Source of the DNA: Nemertoderma westbladi
Taxonomy: Eukaryota; Xenacoelomorpha; Nemertodermatida; Nemertodermatidae
Direction: 5' to 3'
Assembly (NCBI GenBank): GCA_032718475.1
Contig: JAUCBJ010000757.1
Coordinates: 1 to 64,000, forward strand
Length of the DNA stretch: 64,000 bases
In this document: piece after piece, positions 45,065 to 56,010 of the stretch
How the letters are laid out: each line of letters starts with the position of its first letter
Position numbering within the stretch: position 1 is the stretch's first letter
The notes under the pieces: generated by a model
The model's database searches: none
The model's input: the letters and a program-made list of their open reading frames with translations, nothing else
Told to the model about the DNA's origin: nothing
Position numbers and translations under genes: made by a program

Positions 45065-45200
45065 AATTATGCAATGCTCCTCGTTCACTCCTACCAAATT
45101 TCAGATGGAATCTGATGGTTGGTTCTATAATTACACAGCTACTTCTACGATTCTGTCAATTCGCCCCCCTAGCGGCGTACAGGGGAACTTTAAAGTCTGT
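45065..45200 (+). repeat. Dispersed repeat, copy 2
   Basis: Direct copy of 44397-44530 with a one-base insertion (AGATGGAATCTG versus AGATGAATCTG) and other point differences. Confidence 0.85.
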
Positions 45201-45602
45201 CTGAATTTAGAATTTCTAAATAAACAATGCTTGTAGGTGTAGGTCACTCTTACCAAATTTCAAGAAGATATATCATTCATTCATTATTATTTAATCAAAT
45301 AAAATTGACATATTGAAAAATACACATTAAAATACCCTTTACAGTTAAGGTCAAATAGTCACGTTATTTACATAGAGATATGATGTGATTTCAAGATAGC
45401 AGAATATACTTCTAGGACGCGTACAAACTGTGAGTCACAATAAAGTAAAAAAAAAACATTGGTTTTGTGAGATCTAATTAAAATTATATCGACGATATGA
45501 ACTAAATTATACGCAATTAGTCCGTTTATCGAACTCAAATATTGTAAAAATCTGTTATGCGTTTGTGCTTGGCTCTAAAAGTAAGCCCTGGCAGTTCGTA
45601 AC

Positions 45603-46087
45603 ATTGTCGTATGTACTGTCCTTCCTCTAGGTGGCGTAGTGAGGTGGCTGGCTCAGATAGTCTGGCGAATAGGTTATTTGTATTGTATTTGTAGTTACAG
45701 AGTTACCCAATCGTGGGTAGACCATAATTAGCGACAGCTTTACTGTACACGCTTCCTAATCCTTGATAATATGAACGTTGGTTCGATTGTAACGTGATGC
45801 GAAGTGATTCCTGAAGATTCGTGTTGGGACAGTTGAGAGACCGAAGCACTGTCCCCAGACATGACTTATACGCCTCTAGCGAGAGTGTTCCGGTCCCAAA
45901 GAGGTGATTTAAGGTGTCATTTGATACATAACATCCAACGTGAAGAATTCCTCGCAGATGTTTCCTATAATAAATTTCCACCATATCAGTATCTTTCTTA
46001 GATAGTTCGCCAATGCGGAATTTCAGTCTGTACAATAGGGACGACAATCCAACAGACCGCCATAACAGAGCCACAATCCGTACAGGG
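45603..46087 (-). pseudogene. Probable C-terminal fragment of a LINE reverse transcriptase
   Basis: The minus strand is open for 123 codons (45703-46074) and continues upstream to the LTR edge. It reads RIVALLWRSVGLSSLLYRLK, then YYRKHLRGILHVGC and SNDTLNHLFGTGTLSLEAYK. The Y-K-LR-IL----SND-L--L-GT--LS-EA pattern resembles the region after the RT domain in several LINEs, which normally reads LRRIL...T.N..LY...G..PL. No catalytic motif is left, so this is a tentative call. The BEL LTR starts directly beside it at 46088. Confidence 0.45.
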
Positions 46088-46542
46088 TGTAAAAGCCTTT
46101 GCTGAATTGCCCCGTTATTTTTATTATCTTTTACATTAAAATACTCTGTAGTTGATTTAATAAGTGTAAGAGACCGTATTATTGCTGTATCGGTGTTTTT
46201 AGAGGATCTAAGACCTATTTCCTCCGTATGTGTACTGTGAAAGGCATATTTTATGATTCTATGGCAATTCGTGACGCAAAGGGGTGATAGCTACTCTTGA
46301 ACAGTAGTTACTATGACTACGGTTAACAGCTGACATTCATACGTGTTGATTTCCTTTGTTCTACGGCGTCTCTCAGTTCAGTCAGCCAATTAGAGCGTTT
46401 TTGTGGCTCCTTGTACAGAAAATTTCCGAGAAATGACGCAATGCCTATGTGCAGTGTTTACATTCAGTCCTGAGCCAAAGAAAGAACGGCTTGGAAGTAT
46501 TTTGTGCTTTACTGTTTTTAGTCTTACACTAGTAGGTTTAAT

Positions 46543-46550
46543 TATAAAGG
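46543..46550 (+). promoter_or_regulatory. Candidate TATA box in the 5' LTR
   Basis: TATAAAGG in the 5' LTR. The equivalent stretch in the 3' LTR (near 57998-58005) reads ATTACAAGGA, so the motif is lost there. Confidence 0.45.
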
Positions 46551-47144
46551 GCATATATCCTTTAACCTACCTGACTCATGGAATCACTGCTGACTGATCA
46601 TACATGCTGACTGCTGAAACATTGCAAACTCGTAACAATCAATGTTCAGTTGTTGTTTTATACTGCTATTTACTGTCAGTTCTTCATAATATGGTTGATG
46701 AATTATTATATTTGGAATAACGATAAATAACCCCGAAACCCAATATTCTTGATATACCGAAGGTAAGAGAGAAAGGTTACCAATAACGATTGTGACTTAT
46801 GTTAAAGTGGTTTGAAGTGAATCCAATGTTATTTGATAGACCCTACATGATTCAGTCTGTGTTCCTTTTATATGTGACTAAAATCAGTGAAGATTGGCAG
46901 ATTAGTGTGCAGTATTGTGCAGCATTGTGTATGAGTGAGTCTGTTAAAGAAGCAATTCCTAAAGAATGCGCCATATATGTGAATTATAATTAAGCCATAT
47001 CGTTGTGAGTAGTTTAAGTCATAACTCTGTTTATATAGATAAAGCGCCACGTCCTAAAGGAACTGTTAATATTCCCGAAGGTGAATAATATTGTCAGAGA
47101 TTATATAATACTGTCAGTCGAATAATACATTAGGCTTACATAGC

Positions 47145-47150
47145 AATAAA
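47145..47150 (+). promoter_or_regulatory. Candidate polyadenylation signal in the 5' LTR
   Basis: AATAAA, conserved at the matching place of the 3' LTR (58602-58607), about 175 bp before the LTR end. Confidence 0.45.
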
Positions 47151-47649
47151 ATTAAACCGTCGAACCCAATCTCCCAGGAATCTCCAGCGGGTGAATGGTC
47201 GCGCACGGATTGGTTTCGACTAGTGTAGTGAATCAAATACTTGTCATAGACTAAAAACAGATTTAATATCTAGAAGACATCTTAATTTGGTGGGTTAAAC
47301 TGCCAAAGGTCTGAAAGCGCGAACATTAAAGGATATAGCTTCTTTGTTGCAGTAAGCAATAAAGTTGAAAGTACCGGTCAACCGGTACATCTGTAGGTCA
47401 GTAGGCCCAACTGCCAGAACCGGTACCAGTAGGCCTGACTACCTAACCACTCGGACCGGTACCTACAGCAGTACAGGTACAGCAGTATTATTCGATTTTG
47501 ATAGTTATATACCGGTAGGCCTTAATAATTAATCAGGGAGGGCCCGCCCTGGTTTTTTATTGAGATTTTTACTTATTTCTGTCAAGTTTTATTTATTTGT
47601 AAGCCAGTATTGAACAGAAGGCGTGTAAACCTGATCAGATTGTACAGAC

Positions 47650-48225
47650 AATTTGTAGGCTGAGCTGTTGTCTGATTGCTGTTAAGTCTGAACGGATTAC
47701 AGTGTGTGTAGAGCACTTGTCCGATTAAGTACGGTTAGGAAGTAGGGGCAGCCAATGCGGTCAGGTAAACCCCCAACTAAAGAATAAGTCGCACTACTGG
47801 GTTAGAGCGCATACTCCCTAATCATTTCGGAGTCTGCATGTCCTGTAGTTTATTTAGGCTTGAGAGTAGTCTGCCATCGTTTAGTCTGTACTTTGTTTGT
47901 GTAAGTCTGTACGGGTAGCGTATAATTTTATTTAGATAATTTGTAGGCTGGATAGTTGTCTGGCTGTTATTAGGTCTGAACGGATTGCCGTGTGTGTGGA
48001 TCATCTGTCCGATTAAGTACGATTAGGCAGTAGGGGCAGCGAAGGCTGTAAGGTAAACCCCCAACTAAAGAATAAGTCGCACTACTGGGTTAGAGCGCAT
48101 ACTCCCTAATCATTTCGGAGTCTGCATATACCGTGGTTTGTTTAGGCTTGATAGTAGTCTGTCAGTGTTCGGTCTGTATTTTGTTTGAGTAGTTTGTACG
48201 CGTAGCGTAATATTTATTATTCAGA
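47650..48225 (+). repeat. 288-bp direct duplication in the BEL leader
   Basis: CCAACTAAAG recurs at 47773 and 48061, and TTGTAGGC at 47653 and 47941, both 288 bp apart. The central block, including GAATAAGTCGCACTACTGGG, is the same in the two copies; the edges are diverged. The minus-strand relative has one copy only. Confidence 0.92.
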
Positions 48226-49155
48226 GTTTATGCGATTATTCGCAACATTCAAGTCCCCAAGTTTGTTCCTACAGTTATTGTGTTTGTTATACATACCGCT
48301 ATAGTTAAATTAACCTCGGTACTACACGGGCTGCTTGGCGTAGGTAAAGACTGGTGATTTTGTGCATCGGTCACTCCAGCAGATGCCGTGGTTCTTTTAG
48401 CTGTTCAAGTATATTTAATTACTGATTATCTGTTGTACAAGTACTCGTACCTAATTTAGGGTTTAGTGTACAGTGCTTTCCGAGAATAATTAGTGTAGGC
48501 ATTATATTTGTGTTGTAAAGTGGTTGATAGGCACATTCGATTAGCTCTATTAACTTCTAGGTAGGAACACTCCGTGATACATAACGTAGAACCTATAGCG
48601 ATACGGCTATAGGTCGTCAGGCGGTGGTATTTTCCTATCTAGACAACGCAGTGTATTTACTACTACTTATTATTTCAAATACCGTAGTACTCTGTCCGTT
48701 GTAATAACCGGTTATCTAACCCTTTGTTAGGCTGGTTTGTAGACTTCTTGTAAAATGACCCTAAAAATTCGTATTTGTTTTTGTAAATTTTTGTGTTTAT
48801 TTAGAGATTGTAATCTCACCCGAATTGTACGTAATTTGTAGTATTAAGTAACTTAGGTAAATTAGTATTATTTGTTTTAGTGTCTCATAAGTAACACTTC
48901 ATTGAAAGCGCACCGCTTTGTGTAGTGATTACCCCCAGAAATAATAACATTTATTTCAAACATTGACAAAACCCATTAAAACGGGTATATATATATTATA
49001 AATCAAATCTAACGATTTATAAATAGTAGGCCTACCATACAACCATTAGGTCCCAATATCAGTTGGATTACTGCTCAAATAACGGTAATAAAGTAAGTAA
49101 AGTAACAAAGTAACCCTAAAGTAACAGAAATTCAATTATTTGAAATAATTGATAT

Positions 49156-49446
49156 ACCGGTATTTACGATAGGCCTATTATCTTTATTTCTATAAATCTA
49201 GGCTGAAATTATACCGGTACTTGTAATTAATTCTATTTCAGAATTATATATCCTACAAACTGTAAGCTGTATACCGGTATTCCGATAGGCCTATTATATA
49301 TTTATATATATTTGTGCTAAAATTATACCGGTATTCTGTGATAAACATAGTCTGTAATAATACTTATAGTGTTATATATACTATAAGCATACCGGTATTC
49401 TAATATATTATATATATATCACGCTACACTGAGTAGCAGTACCGGT
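49156..49446. repeat. ACCGGT palindromes at about 57-bp spacing before gag
   Basis: ACCGGT is at 49156, 49213, 49273, 49327, 49391 and 49441, mostly inside TATACCGGTATT. GATAGGCCTATTAT follows two of them. The pattern looks like a decayed tandem array. Related ATACCGGTAT is present near 14330 in the minus-strand element leader. Confidence 0.75.
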
Positions 49447-49535
49447 AATTAATTACTAGGCTAGCAGTTGATACTGAGTTATTAGACTTACTCAGACTGT
49501 AATACAGCAGTAGACATTCAACGGTATACATAGTC

Positions 49536-52500
49536 ATGTCTGATACTAAGCAGAACCTGTCAGACAGTTTATTAGATGTAACTATCTGCGACTCAGATAG
49601 AGACGTACAACCGTCTGGTCGTAAATCCAGTTCACCTCCCACTGTGAGGAAGGTCATCCCTCCAGTAGTAATAACAGAACCTAGGCTGGTCCAACATCGT
49701 AGGTCTATCATAGGCACCCGAGCTCAGGTCAAGCGGGACCAACAAGCGGCGGAACAGCAACAACCCGCTAGTCAAGAACTTATTCCTCAGCGGCCCAGCA
49801 GCTCCAGTAGTGAGGATACTGTAGAGCTGACACCCGAGAGCGGAGCAGAGATGACGGATGCGGTTTATACGGATCCCCTTCTCATCCTTCCTGCAGCCGT
49901 GCTCGCTGGGTTATTGATCGCGGTGGAAGAACACCAGATCGATTGGGCGAGAAGTCAACGGTCAACTAGAGATAGCTACGCGGGATACACTAGTGAAGAA
50001 CTGAAGTCTATTGTCGAGTCGCAATGGAACTTCCCCGGTCCTGGACTCCCGTTTGATTTATCAGAAGCTGCCTGGGAAGACATACACCGGATGGGAGTAG
50101 CCAAGGAAACCATCGATCCAGCTGTGTGGAAGAGGTCCGCAGCCGGATACGCACAGGGATTCTTCAGCTCTATGGAGCGAGTAGAGAGACAACTGTTTCA
50201 ACAACCTCAAGGACCTCAAGAGCAGGGATCGCTGCTTTATCAAGTTAGAGAAAGAGTTTTGCGGATTAGGCTAATCTTATCCGCCTTTGAAGAGGCTTCT
50301 AAAAGAAGACAAGACACGTCGTTGCAAGTTGCCGTGAAGACTTGGTTTCAACGGGTGAGTCGCCAGGTTCAAGGAGCAGCTCAGTGGAAAGCTCAGTTGG
50401 AGGAGCGCTCAACCCATGGAGAATCAACAGACGCTACTTTTTCCCAAGTAGAAAGTGAAGCGACGGCAGAGAAACCGCATAAGAGGGATGCCATTGACAT
50501 CTATCTGTCAGACTATCAACGTTTTTTAGGTGATGACGAGTTGAGGAGAAGGTTAGAGGGACTTAGCCCTAATAGTGAAGGAACCAAGCTTGTGTTGGAT
50601 GCCATCGATGTGGAAATGAGGGCTGCAAACCAGGCTAAATTCGATGAACAACTCCGCATCGTTAGAGAACAAGAAGAACAAGTAAGGAAAAAACGTATAG
50701 AAGACAGAAAGGCCGCAGCAAAAGCAGAGGCAGAGGCAAAAGCGGCAGCAGCAGAAGCAGCGGCAGAAGCAAAAGCGGCAGTAGCAAAGGCAGAGGCAGA
50801 GGCAAAAGCAGCAGAAGCAAAAGCGGCAGTAGCAAAGGCAGAGGCAGAGGCAAAAGCAGCAGAAGCAGCGGCAGAGGTAAAAGCGGCAGCGGCAGAGGCA
50901 AAAGCGGCAGCAGCAGAAGCAGAACGGAGAGCGGCTGAAGAGATCGCCCAACTGGAGTTGGAAACGCTTCAAGAGAAGCAAGACGACTTCAGTAAACAGT
51001 TAACAGCTAGTAATATGCAGATGATGAATCGATCTACTCCCAAAAGACAGGGATATACATCATCTGAAGAAGGCGATACCACCGATACTGAAGGCAAAGG
51101 AAATAGATCTCGTCAAAGCAGACGTAAAAGAACATTCCACCGGCAGAAATTGCCTGATTTGCCTCCAGCTGTTAGAAGGCAACTAAATAACACCAAAGTA
51201 GGTAGTACAGAGCCCACAGACCAAATAATTAAAATAGAAAGACTCCCTACTATAGTAGATGAGCCTGAAATAATTAGGCCTGTTCTTGAAATCACCCCTT
51301 CGGTGATAGACGCACATGTGCTCCCTGAAACTACCTCTAAATTCCCTCTGCATAGCACTAAGCTACCTGTGCCCCGCAGAACTGCCCAAGAGACAGTTCA
51401 GGTCCTGGACCCCGAGCGAAATATTCACAATTTGTCGCCCGTTGTCCCTCGTCCGCCCGCTACAACGTTGGCGACTCCCGCTTCGGCGGTCGAATGGGTG
51501 GACGAGAGACGGCGGGGGATGGATATCCTGCTCGGGCAGATGCAGGAGACTGTCCAGCAATTCAAGGGCACAGTAAGGGAAAGTAGGCTAGAGTTGCAAG
51601 AAGTGCAGCAAAGTATCGCGCTTGAACGCGATAAATTAGTAAACACCCAAAAGGGTATACCACCACCCTCTGTAACAATGTGTCAACCTGTTAGGTCTGA
51701 AGTATTGCATGCGCAAGGTGTGGAGCCTACACGCATATATACTGCTAGCGAAGTAGAAACTCCTATAGTGAACCCTATTAAGGGTAATTATAGACCTGTT
51801 GATAATGATATTCCCTATAGAACTGATCATAATCCGAGAAATTTATATACCGATAACTCGATATTAAATAGCACAATGGCCCAAGAAAGTTTTACGCGTC
51901 AAATGGCTAGAACCGAAGCCCGGCAAGCGGTAAAGGTTGGAGAGATCGTCAAGTTCAATGGAGATGAGATGAAATGGTTACCTTTTAATGAATATTACAA
52001 AGATAACATACAGAACTCTGTACTATCTAATGGAGAAAAACTTAGATACCTCATCGAGTGCTTGGAAGGATCTCCCAAGTTAATGGCGTTAAAGTTTATT
52101 GGACATCCAGACGGATTAAGACAAGTTTGGGATACACTAAACATCAGGTATGGTAATAGGAATAATATCGCTGGGTACTTGTATGCAAAGTTAGTAGCGC
52201 CCCGAAAGTTTATTAGTAGCGGAATTATCGAGTTTTCCGATGAGATCCAGGAGATCTGCAGACAATTAGATTGGCTAGGTAAGTCTCATGAGTATCAGAA
52301 CACTATGGTTATTAGAGCAGTGGCTTCTACTTTACCGAAGGGTGGAGTAGGTACACGCTGGGATAAGAAAGTGTTATATATGATGGAACAACAACGACGA
52401 GACCCTACCATGGCTGATCTCATGTCATTCTTAGATGGAGAAGTGAAATTACAGCTCCTAAGGCAGTCCAGAGAGAAGACATTGGAAAACAAGGTAAGTG

Positions 52501-54527
52501 AGAAACCCGTTTCTAGGAGAAGGGTAACACCAGTATGTTATACCGACGACGGTGAAAGCCAAACTTCTCAAGGAGAGGACAGCGGGAAAGACACTGACAG
52601 ATCTTATTATGTCAATAAAATGCCTAAAGATCAGGTAAGTAAATCCAAGTCTCGACCCAATGACAGAAGGGAACCGGTACAAAAAACCCCTCCTACGTCT
52701 CCTAAAAGAATTCAGGTGAGAAAGCCCGAGGAAAGAACAAGTGTGCACCACATAGCACAGGTTAAAGTAAGTAACATCAAGCCGAAATGTGTGCTGTGCG
52801 ACGGGCCCCACCGTTTAAATGCGTGTGATAAATTCCTGAGGAAATCACTAAAGGATAGACGTGAAGTCATGTGGGATAAGCGGTTGTGTTATAATTGCCT
52901 CAGACGAGGACACCAACGGCGAACCTGTAACTCCGACGCAAGGTGTGCAAAGTGCGGCGCAAAACATCATATCTTGTTGCACACGGAATTCGAACGAAAC
53001 AGCCCGAGTCAGGTAAGTGAGTCCGAACTACATGTCCAATTCAGTGATGTGAACGACACTGATCAATCTGAGATGGAAGGATTCTATACGGACGAGTTCT
53101 CCGACCAAAACGAATCCTGTTACCTAATAAACACCACCGCAGTGTATCGAGCACTCGTGTATGAGAAAGACACAGACAGCGACCTTACCTTAACTACTTC
53201 CGATCAACAACCATCTTGGAAAGCGCCAACTTCCAATATAGGAATCCGAGAATTTCCTGTAGTCCAGTTACGGGTCCACGGACCTCAGAAGAGCTATATA
53301 GTGAACGCCCTCCTGGACTCCGGTAGCACAGGAACATTCATCGATAAAGAACTAGCCGAAGTCATCTTTGCTGGACAACCCAAGTTCCGAACCAAGCTAA
53401 ACATGTCAGGGATCATGCAGGTTTGGAATTCTACTGTAGCTGCCGACTATTATATAGGTGAGTTGTCCACCCCCCAGGACGAACTAGGAGAACATAGCAT
53501 CAGGTCAGTGAAAATGGTGGCTATAAAGAACTTCGCTACTACTCAAGCAGACCTTTATAATTGGGACGAGGATGAGAGCATCCAACATCTTAACATACCT
53601 CGATTCCAGACTGATTATCCTGGAGTGCAAATACTCATCGGCCAAAACGCGCATGAGGCGCTGGAGACATTAGAGAAACGGCCTGCTCAACCGCAGCCAC
53701 TACAGACCTATGCGGTAAGAACTAGAGTAGGTTGGTACCTTACTGGACCTTCCCGTAGAACGCTCAGGGAAAGACTGCTTCAAGATCGCGTCTGCCAGGT
53801 GAGTGAATGGGAAGATGATACTAGTGAGGGAGACGACCCAACTGAGGGAACACCACACTCCTCAGATAATGACAATCTTAGCTCCAATGTAGATCAATGG
53901 AGATATTGCCCCAAGAAGTTTAATCCAACGGACATCGCTTCCAGAGGAGCAACTCCTCAAGAACTGACAGATACTATAGACCGGTTAGGTGAACCCGACT
54001 TCCTGAGTAAGGAGAATGAATGGCCTCCCCATCTTACTCCGACTGAGATTAGACCAGCCAAGGGAGCGGAGAAAGTCGAACCTGAAACCCGGACGGGTGG
54101 ATCGGAGTTATTTGAACCCGGGATAGATCTGTCGGTATTACATGTTGCCAGGGACGACGCCGTGGATCTGGGCCTCCCCACCGCGAGTGGATCCTTCATG
54201 AAGATCAGAGAGAGCGATTGGAGCTCTGGAACATCAGACGTCTCGCAGGGACTCTCACCTCTCCTGCAGAGAGCGACGGACCACTATAGCTCCTGGAATC
54301 GGCTTTGTGACGCCGTCATATACTTTGAGCGATGTTTCTATCGTCACTATTCCAGGACGAAGAGGAAACCTGGAATTGTATTCAGGATGCAGCGACTCAA
54401 TCACCCAGTCGGTCGTTTGTGTTTATCGGAAGGGAATGGAGGACTCTCCGGAAACTGTGGAAGGCAAGATTCTCTTCCCACGACCACCTCCCTAATCCTT
54501 CAAACATCTAGGGACTCCATAACGTAA
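49536..54527 (+). CDS. BEL/Pao Gag-protease polyprotein with RT and integrase core deleted
   Basis: One 1663-residue ORF. Residues 1-330 are the N-terminal Gag. An Ala/Glu/Lys-rich coiled coil is at 360-490, and a DUF1759-like Gag block at 800-975 (FNGDEMKWLPFNEYY, GNRNNIAGYLYAKLV). Cysteine-rich knuckles follow at 1085-1149 (CVLCDGPHRLNAC, CYNCLRRGHQRRTC, CAKCGAKHHILLH). The pepsin-like retroviral protease is at 1240-1405 with active site ALLDSGSTGTFID (1258-1270). Residue GWYLTGP (1399-1405) normally precedes RT, but no RT follows. Instead residues 1454-1492 read WRYCPKKFNPTDIASRGA and a WP motif, the linker between RNase H and integrase. HYSSWNRL (1583-1590) is then joined to a short tail with HPVGRLCLSEG (1623-1633), resembling the very end of BEL pol. 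Both gaps keep the frame. The ATG is the first in frame and the minus-strand copy starts with the same MSDTKQ. Confidence 0.93.
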   Translation: MSDTKQNLSDSLLDVTICDSDRDVQPSGRKSSSPPTVRKVIPPVVITEPRLVQHRRSIIGTRAQVKRDQQAAEQQQPASQELIPQRPSSSSSEDTVELTPESGAEMTDAVYTDPLLILPAAVLAGLLIAVEEHQIDWARSQRSTRDSYAGYTSEELKSIVESQWNFPGPGLPFDLSEAAWEDIHRMGVAKETIDPAVWKRSAAGYAQGFFSSMERVERQLFQQPQGPQEQGSLLYQVRERVLRIRLILSAFEEASKRRQDTSLQVAVKTWFQRVSRQVQGAAQWKAQLEERSTHGESTDATFSQVESEATAEKPHKRDAIDIYLSDYQRFLGDDELRRRLEGLSPNSEGTKLVLDAIDVEMRAANQAKFDEQLRIVREQEEQVRKKRIEDRKAAAKAEAEAKAAAAEAAAEAKAAVAKAEAEAKAAEAKAAVAKAEAEAKAAEAAAEVKAAAAEAKAAAAEAERRAAEEIAQLELETLQEKQDDFSKQLTASNMQMMNRSTPKRQGYTSSEEGDTTDTEGKGNRSRQSRRKRTFHRQKLPDLPPAVRRQLNNTKVGSTEPTDQIIKIERLPTIVDEPEIIRPVLEITPSVIDAHVLPETTSKFPLHSTKLPVPRRTAQETVQVLDPERNIHNLSPVVPRPPATTLATPASAVEWVDERRRGMDILLGQMQETVQQFKGTVRESRLELQEVQQSIALERDKLVNTQKGIPPPSVTMCQPVRSEVLHAQGVEPTRIYTASEVETPIVNPIKGNYRPVDNDIPYRTDHNPRNLYTDNSILNSTMAQESFTRQMARTEARQAVKVGEIVKFNGDEMKWLPFNEYYKDNIQNSVLSNGEKLRYLIECLEGSPKLMALKFIGHPDGLRQVWDTLNIRYGNRNNIAGYLYAKLVAPRKFISSGIIEFSDEIQEICRQLDWLGKSHEYQNTMVIRAVASTLPKGGVGTRWDKKVLYMMEQQRRDPTMADLMSFLDGEVKLQLLRQSREKTLENKVSEKPVSRRRVTPVCYTDDGESQTSQGEDSGKDTDRSYYVNKMPKDQVSKSKSRPNDRREPVQKTPPTSPKRIQVRKPEERTSVHHIAQVKVSNIKPKCVLCDGPHRLNACDKFLRKSLKDRREVMWDKRLCYNCLRRGHQRRTCNSDARCAKCGAKHHILLHTEFERNSPSQVSESELHVQFSDVNDTDQSEMEGFYTDEFSDQNESCYLINTTAVYRALVYEKDTDSDLTLTTSDQQPSWKAPTSNIGIREFPVVQLRVHGPQKSYIVNALLDSGSTGTFIDKELAEVIFAGQPKFRTKLNMSGIMQVWNSTVAADYYIGELSTPQDELGEHSIRSVKMVAIKNFATTQADLYNWDEDESIQHLNIPRFQTDYPGVQILIGQNAHEALETLEKRPAQPQPLQTYAVRTRVGWYLTGPSRRTLRERLLQDRVCQVSEWEDDTSEGDDPTEGTPHSSDNDNLSSNVDQWRYCPKKFNPTDIASRGATPQELTDTIDRLGEPDFLSKENEWPPHLTPTEIRPAKGAEKVEPETRTGGSELFEPGIDLSVLHVARDDAVDLGLPTASGSFMKIRESDWSSGTSDVSQGLSPLLQRATDHYSSWNRLCDAVIYFERCFYRHYSRTKRKPGIVFRMQRLNHPVGRLCLSEGNGGLSGNCGRQDSLPTTTSLILQTSRDSIT

Positions 54528-55075
54528 CAACATATGGAGTGGGTGTGTGACTCTATTATTTTATATTATTTTATTATTTTTATATTTATGTATGTATTAC
54601 TATGTAATTTTATTATAATCGTTTTCTTTAATTTTATTCAGTAGAATGTTATTTTAGCGATTATTTAGTAGATTAGTGCAATATATATTCGCGTTTATTA
54701 CTTAATTACGTATATATTATATTTAATGCGACGGCAAGAAATAATTCTTTTTCTCTTTCCTTACTGTCCGTATTATATTATAAATACGTAACTACAGTAA
54801 GATGAAATGTCCGTACTTATTAAAGTACAATAAAGCCACTACTATATTTAAGTATTATTGGTAGGCAGAGTATTAGGAATGCAAAGTTCAGATCCTCGTG
54901 TCTCGGCTAAACCAAGCTCTGGGTAGACCTTGGAAACGACTTGCCTCTTCACACTGACATTGCTTCGTGCGATATTGCTCTCATACCGTATATTAAATAA
55001 TACATATAGTAGCGTGATGTCCCTTTAACAGTAGCGTATAACGCAAAATAAATCTGTTAAACCCTTTGACCATCT

Positions 55076-55380
55076 GTAATTCTAGTCGATTAAGATATCG
55101 CGGCACCCACCGATATACTTGAAAGACAAATTCTAGAATCAGTGGTTAACGTCCCCAGACAAGTTCTGGAATAAATCGGTGCCCATCTCAAATATTAATT
55201 ATTTAATATTTGCAAATCTAATAAGTCAAAATCTGTAAAATTCAGATCCTTCAACAATTCTAGTCAATTAAGATATCGTAGCATTTACCGATATTCTTAA
55301 AGAGACAATTTTCTTAGAATTAAGGATCTTGTGTCCCTAGACATGTTCTAGAATCAAAATATGTCCATTTAATTATCAAA
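55076..55380 (+). repeat. 178-bp direct duplication in the BEL 3' region
   Basis: ATTAAGATATCG occurs at 55089 and 55267. Each is preceded by TTCTAGTC and followed by ACCGATAT, CTAGAAT or TTAGAAT, and CCCCAGACAAGTTCTGGAAT or CCCTAGACATGTTCTAGAAT. The copies are diverged. Confidence 0.82.
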
Positions 55381-56010
55381 TAATAAAATTTCAGGGAATA
55401 AATTTAAATTCATGCCTTTTAATGAATTTAATAAATTGCCATTTTACGCAATTTATAAAGTTCCCAAAATTCCATTAATTAATAGATCAAGGGAGCGGAG
55501 ATTTATATTATTATGCGTATGCGTGTACGAAAGTCTCCCAAACATAGTTAATAGCCGATAAAATTCTTAAAGTCATGTATAAACAGGACATTGACTATTA
55601 AAGAATTCCTATTAAATAACATCCCAGATCTGTATGCATTGGAATTACTCTAATTCTACCGCTAGCTTTGCATAATGTCACCATAGCAACAACCACGCTA
55701 GAATTAGAATTGAGTTAAAAGAACAATAGAAAGCTTGTCCCATTGAATAGCATAGGGAATAAATAGCGCACTGCTAGTATCCAAGGATACATAATAATAC
55801 AGTGACATTCTGGAAGGCATTGACTAACGGACAAATGGCCCGAATGTGTGTAATTTGTGATAAGTTGTGTGTGTGGTATTTGTGAGTTTATAGGTGAATG
55901 TTACTGCTAAGGTGTGTTTACAGTAGCTAGTCGCAATCGTAAAAGTAACCTAACTCTCCAAGGAAACCTGAAGTACATCTAAGCCTTTGGGACGGACAGT
56001 TGAGTGACTT

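Larger units (their letters stand above)
44120..45602. other. Intron or 3' flank with a dispersed repeat pair
   Basis: No exon recognised. AATTATGCAATGCTCCTCG at 44397 and 45065 starts two direct copies of a repeat described separately. Confidence 0.5.
46088..47325 (+). repeat. 5' LTR of the plus-strand BEL/Pao element
   Basis: Starts TGTAAAAGCC, ends GCGAACA. It matches 57544-58782 along its whole length. A TATAAAGG is at 46543-46550 and AATAAA at 47145-47150. Confidence 0.93.
47326..49535 (+). other. BEL/Pao leader between the 5' LTR and gag
   Basis: No ORF of substance. It contains a 288-bp direct duplication (47650-48225) and, just before gag, six ACCGGT palindromes spaced 50-64 bp. The sequence right after the LTR (TTAAAGGATATAGC) was not matched to a particular tRNA, so no primer-binding site is called. 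Confidence 0.75.

Noticed and set aside
46799-46993. 64-codon ORF repeated at 58256
   Set aside because: It lies within the LTR and is repeated only because the LTR is; no domain and no sign of constraint.
53797-53805. RT loss in BEL explained by splicing at CAG-GTGAGT
   Set aside because: A spliced and re-integrated copy would have lost the GT, but the donor-like word is still present, so splicing at this site cannot have produced the deletion.
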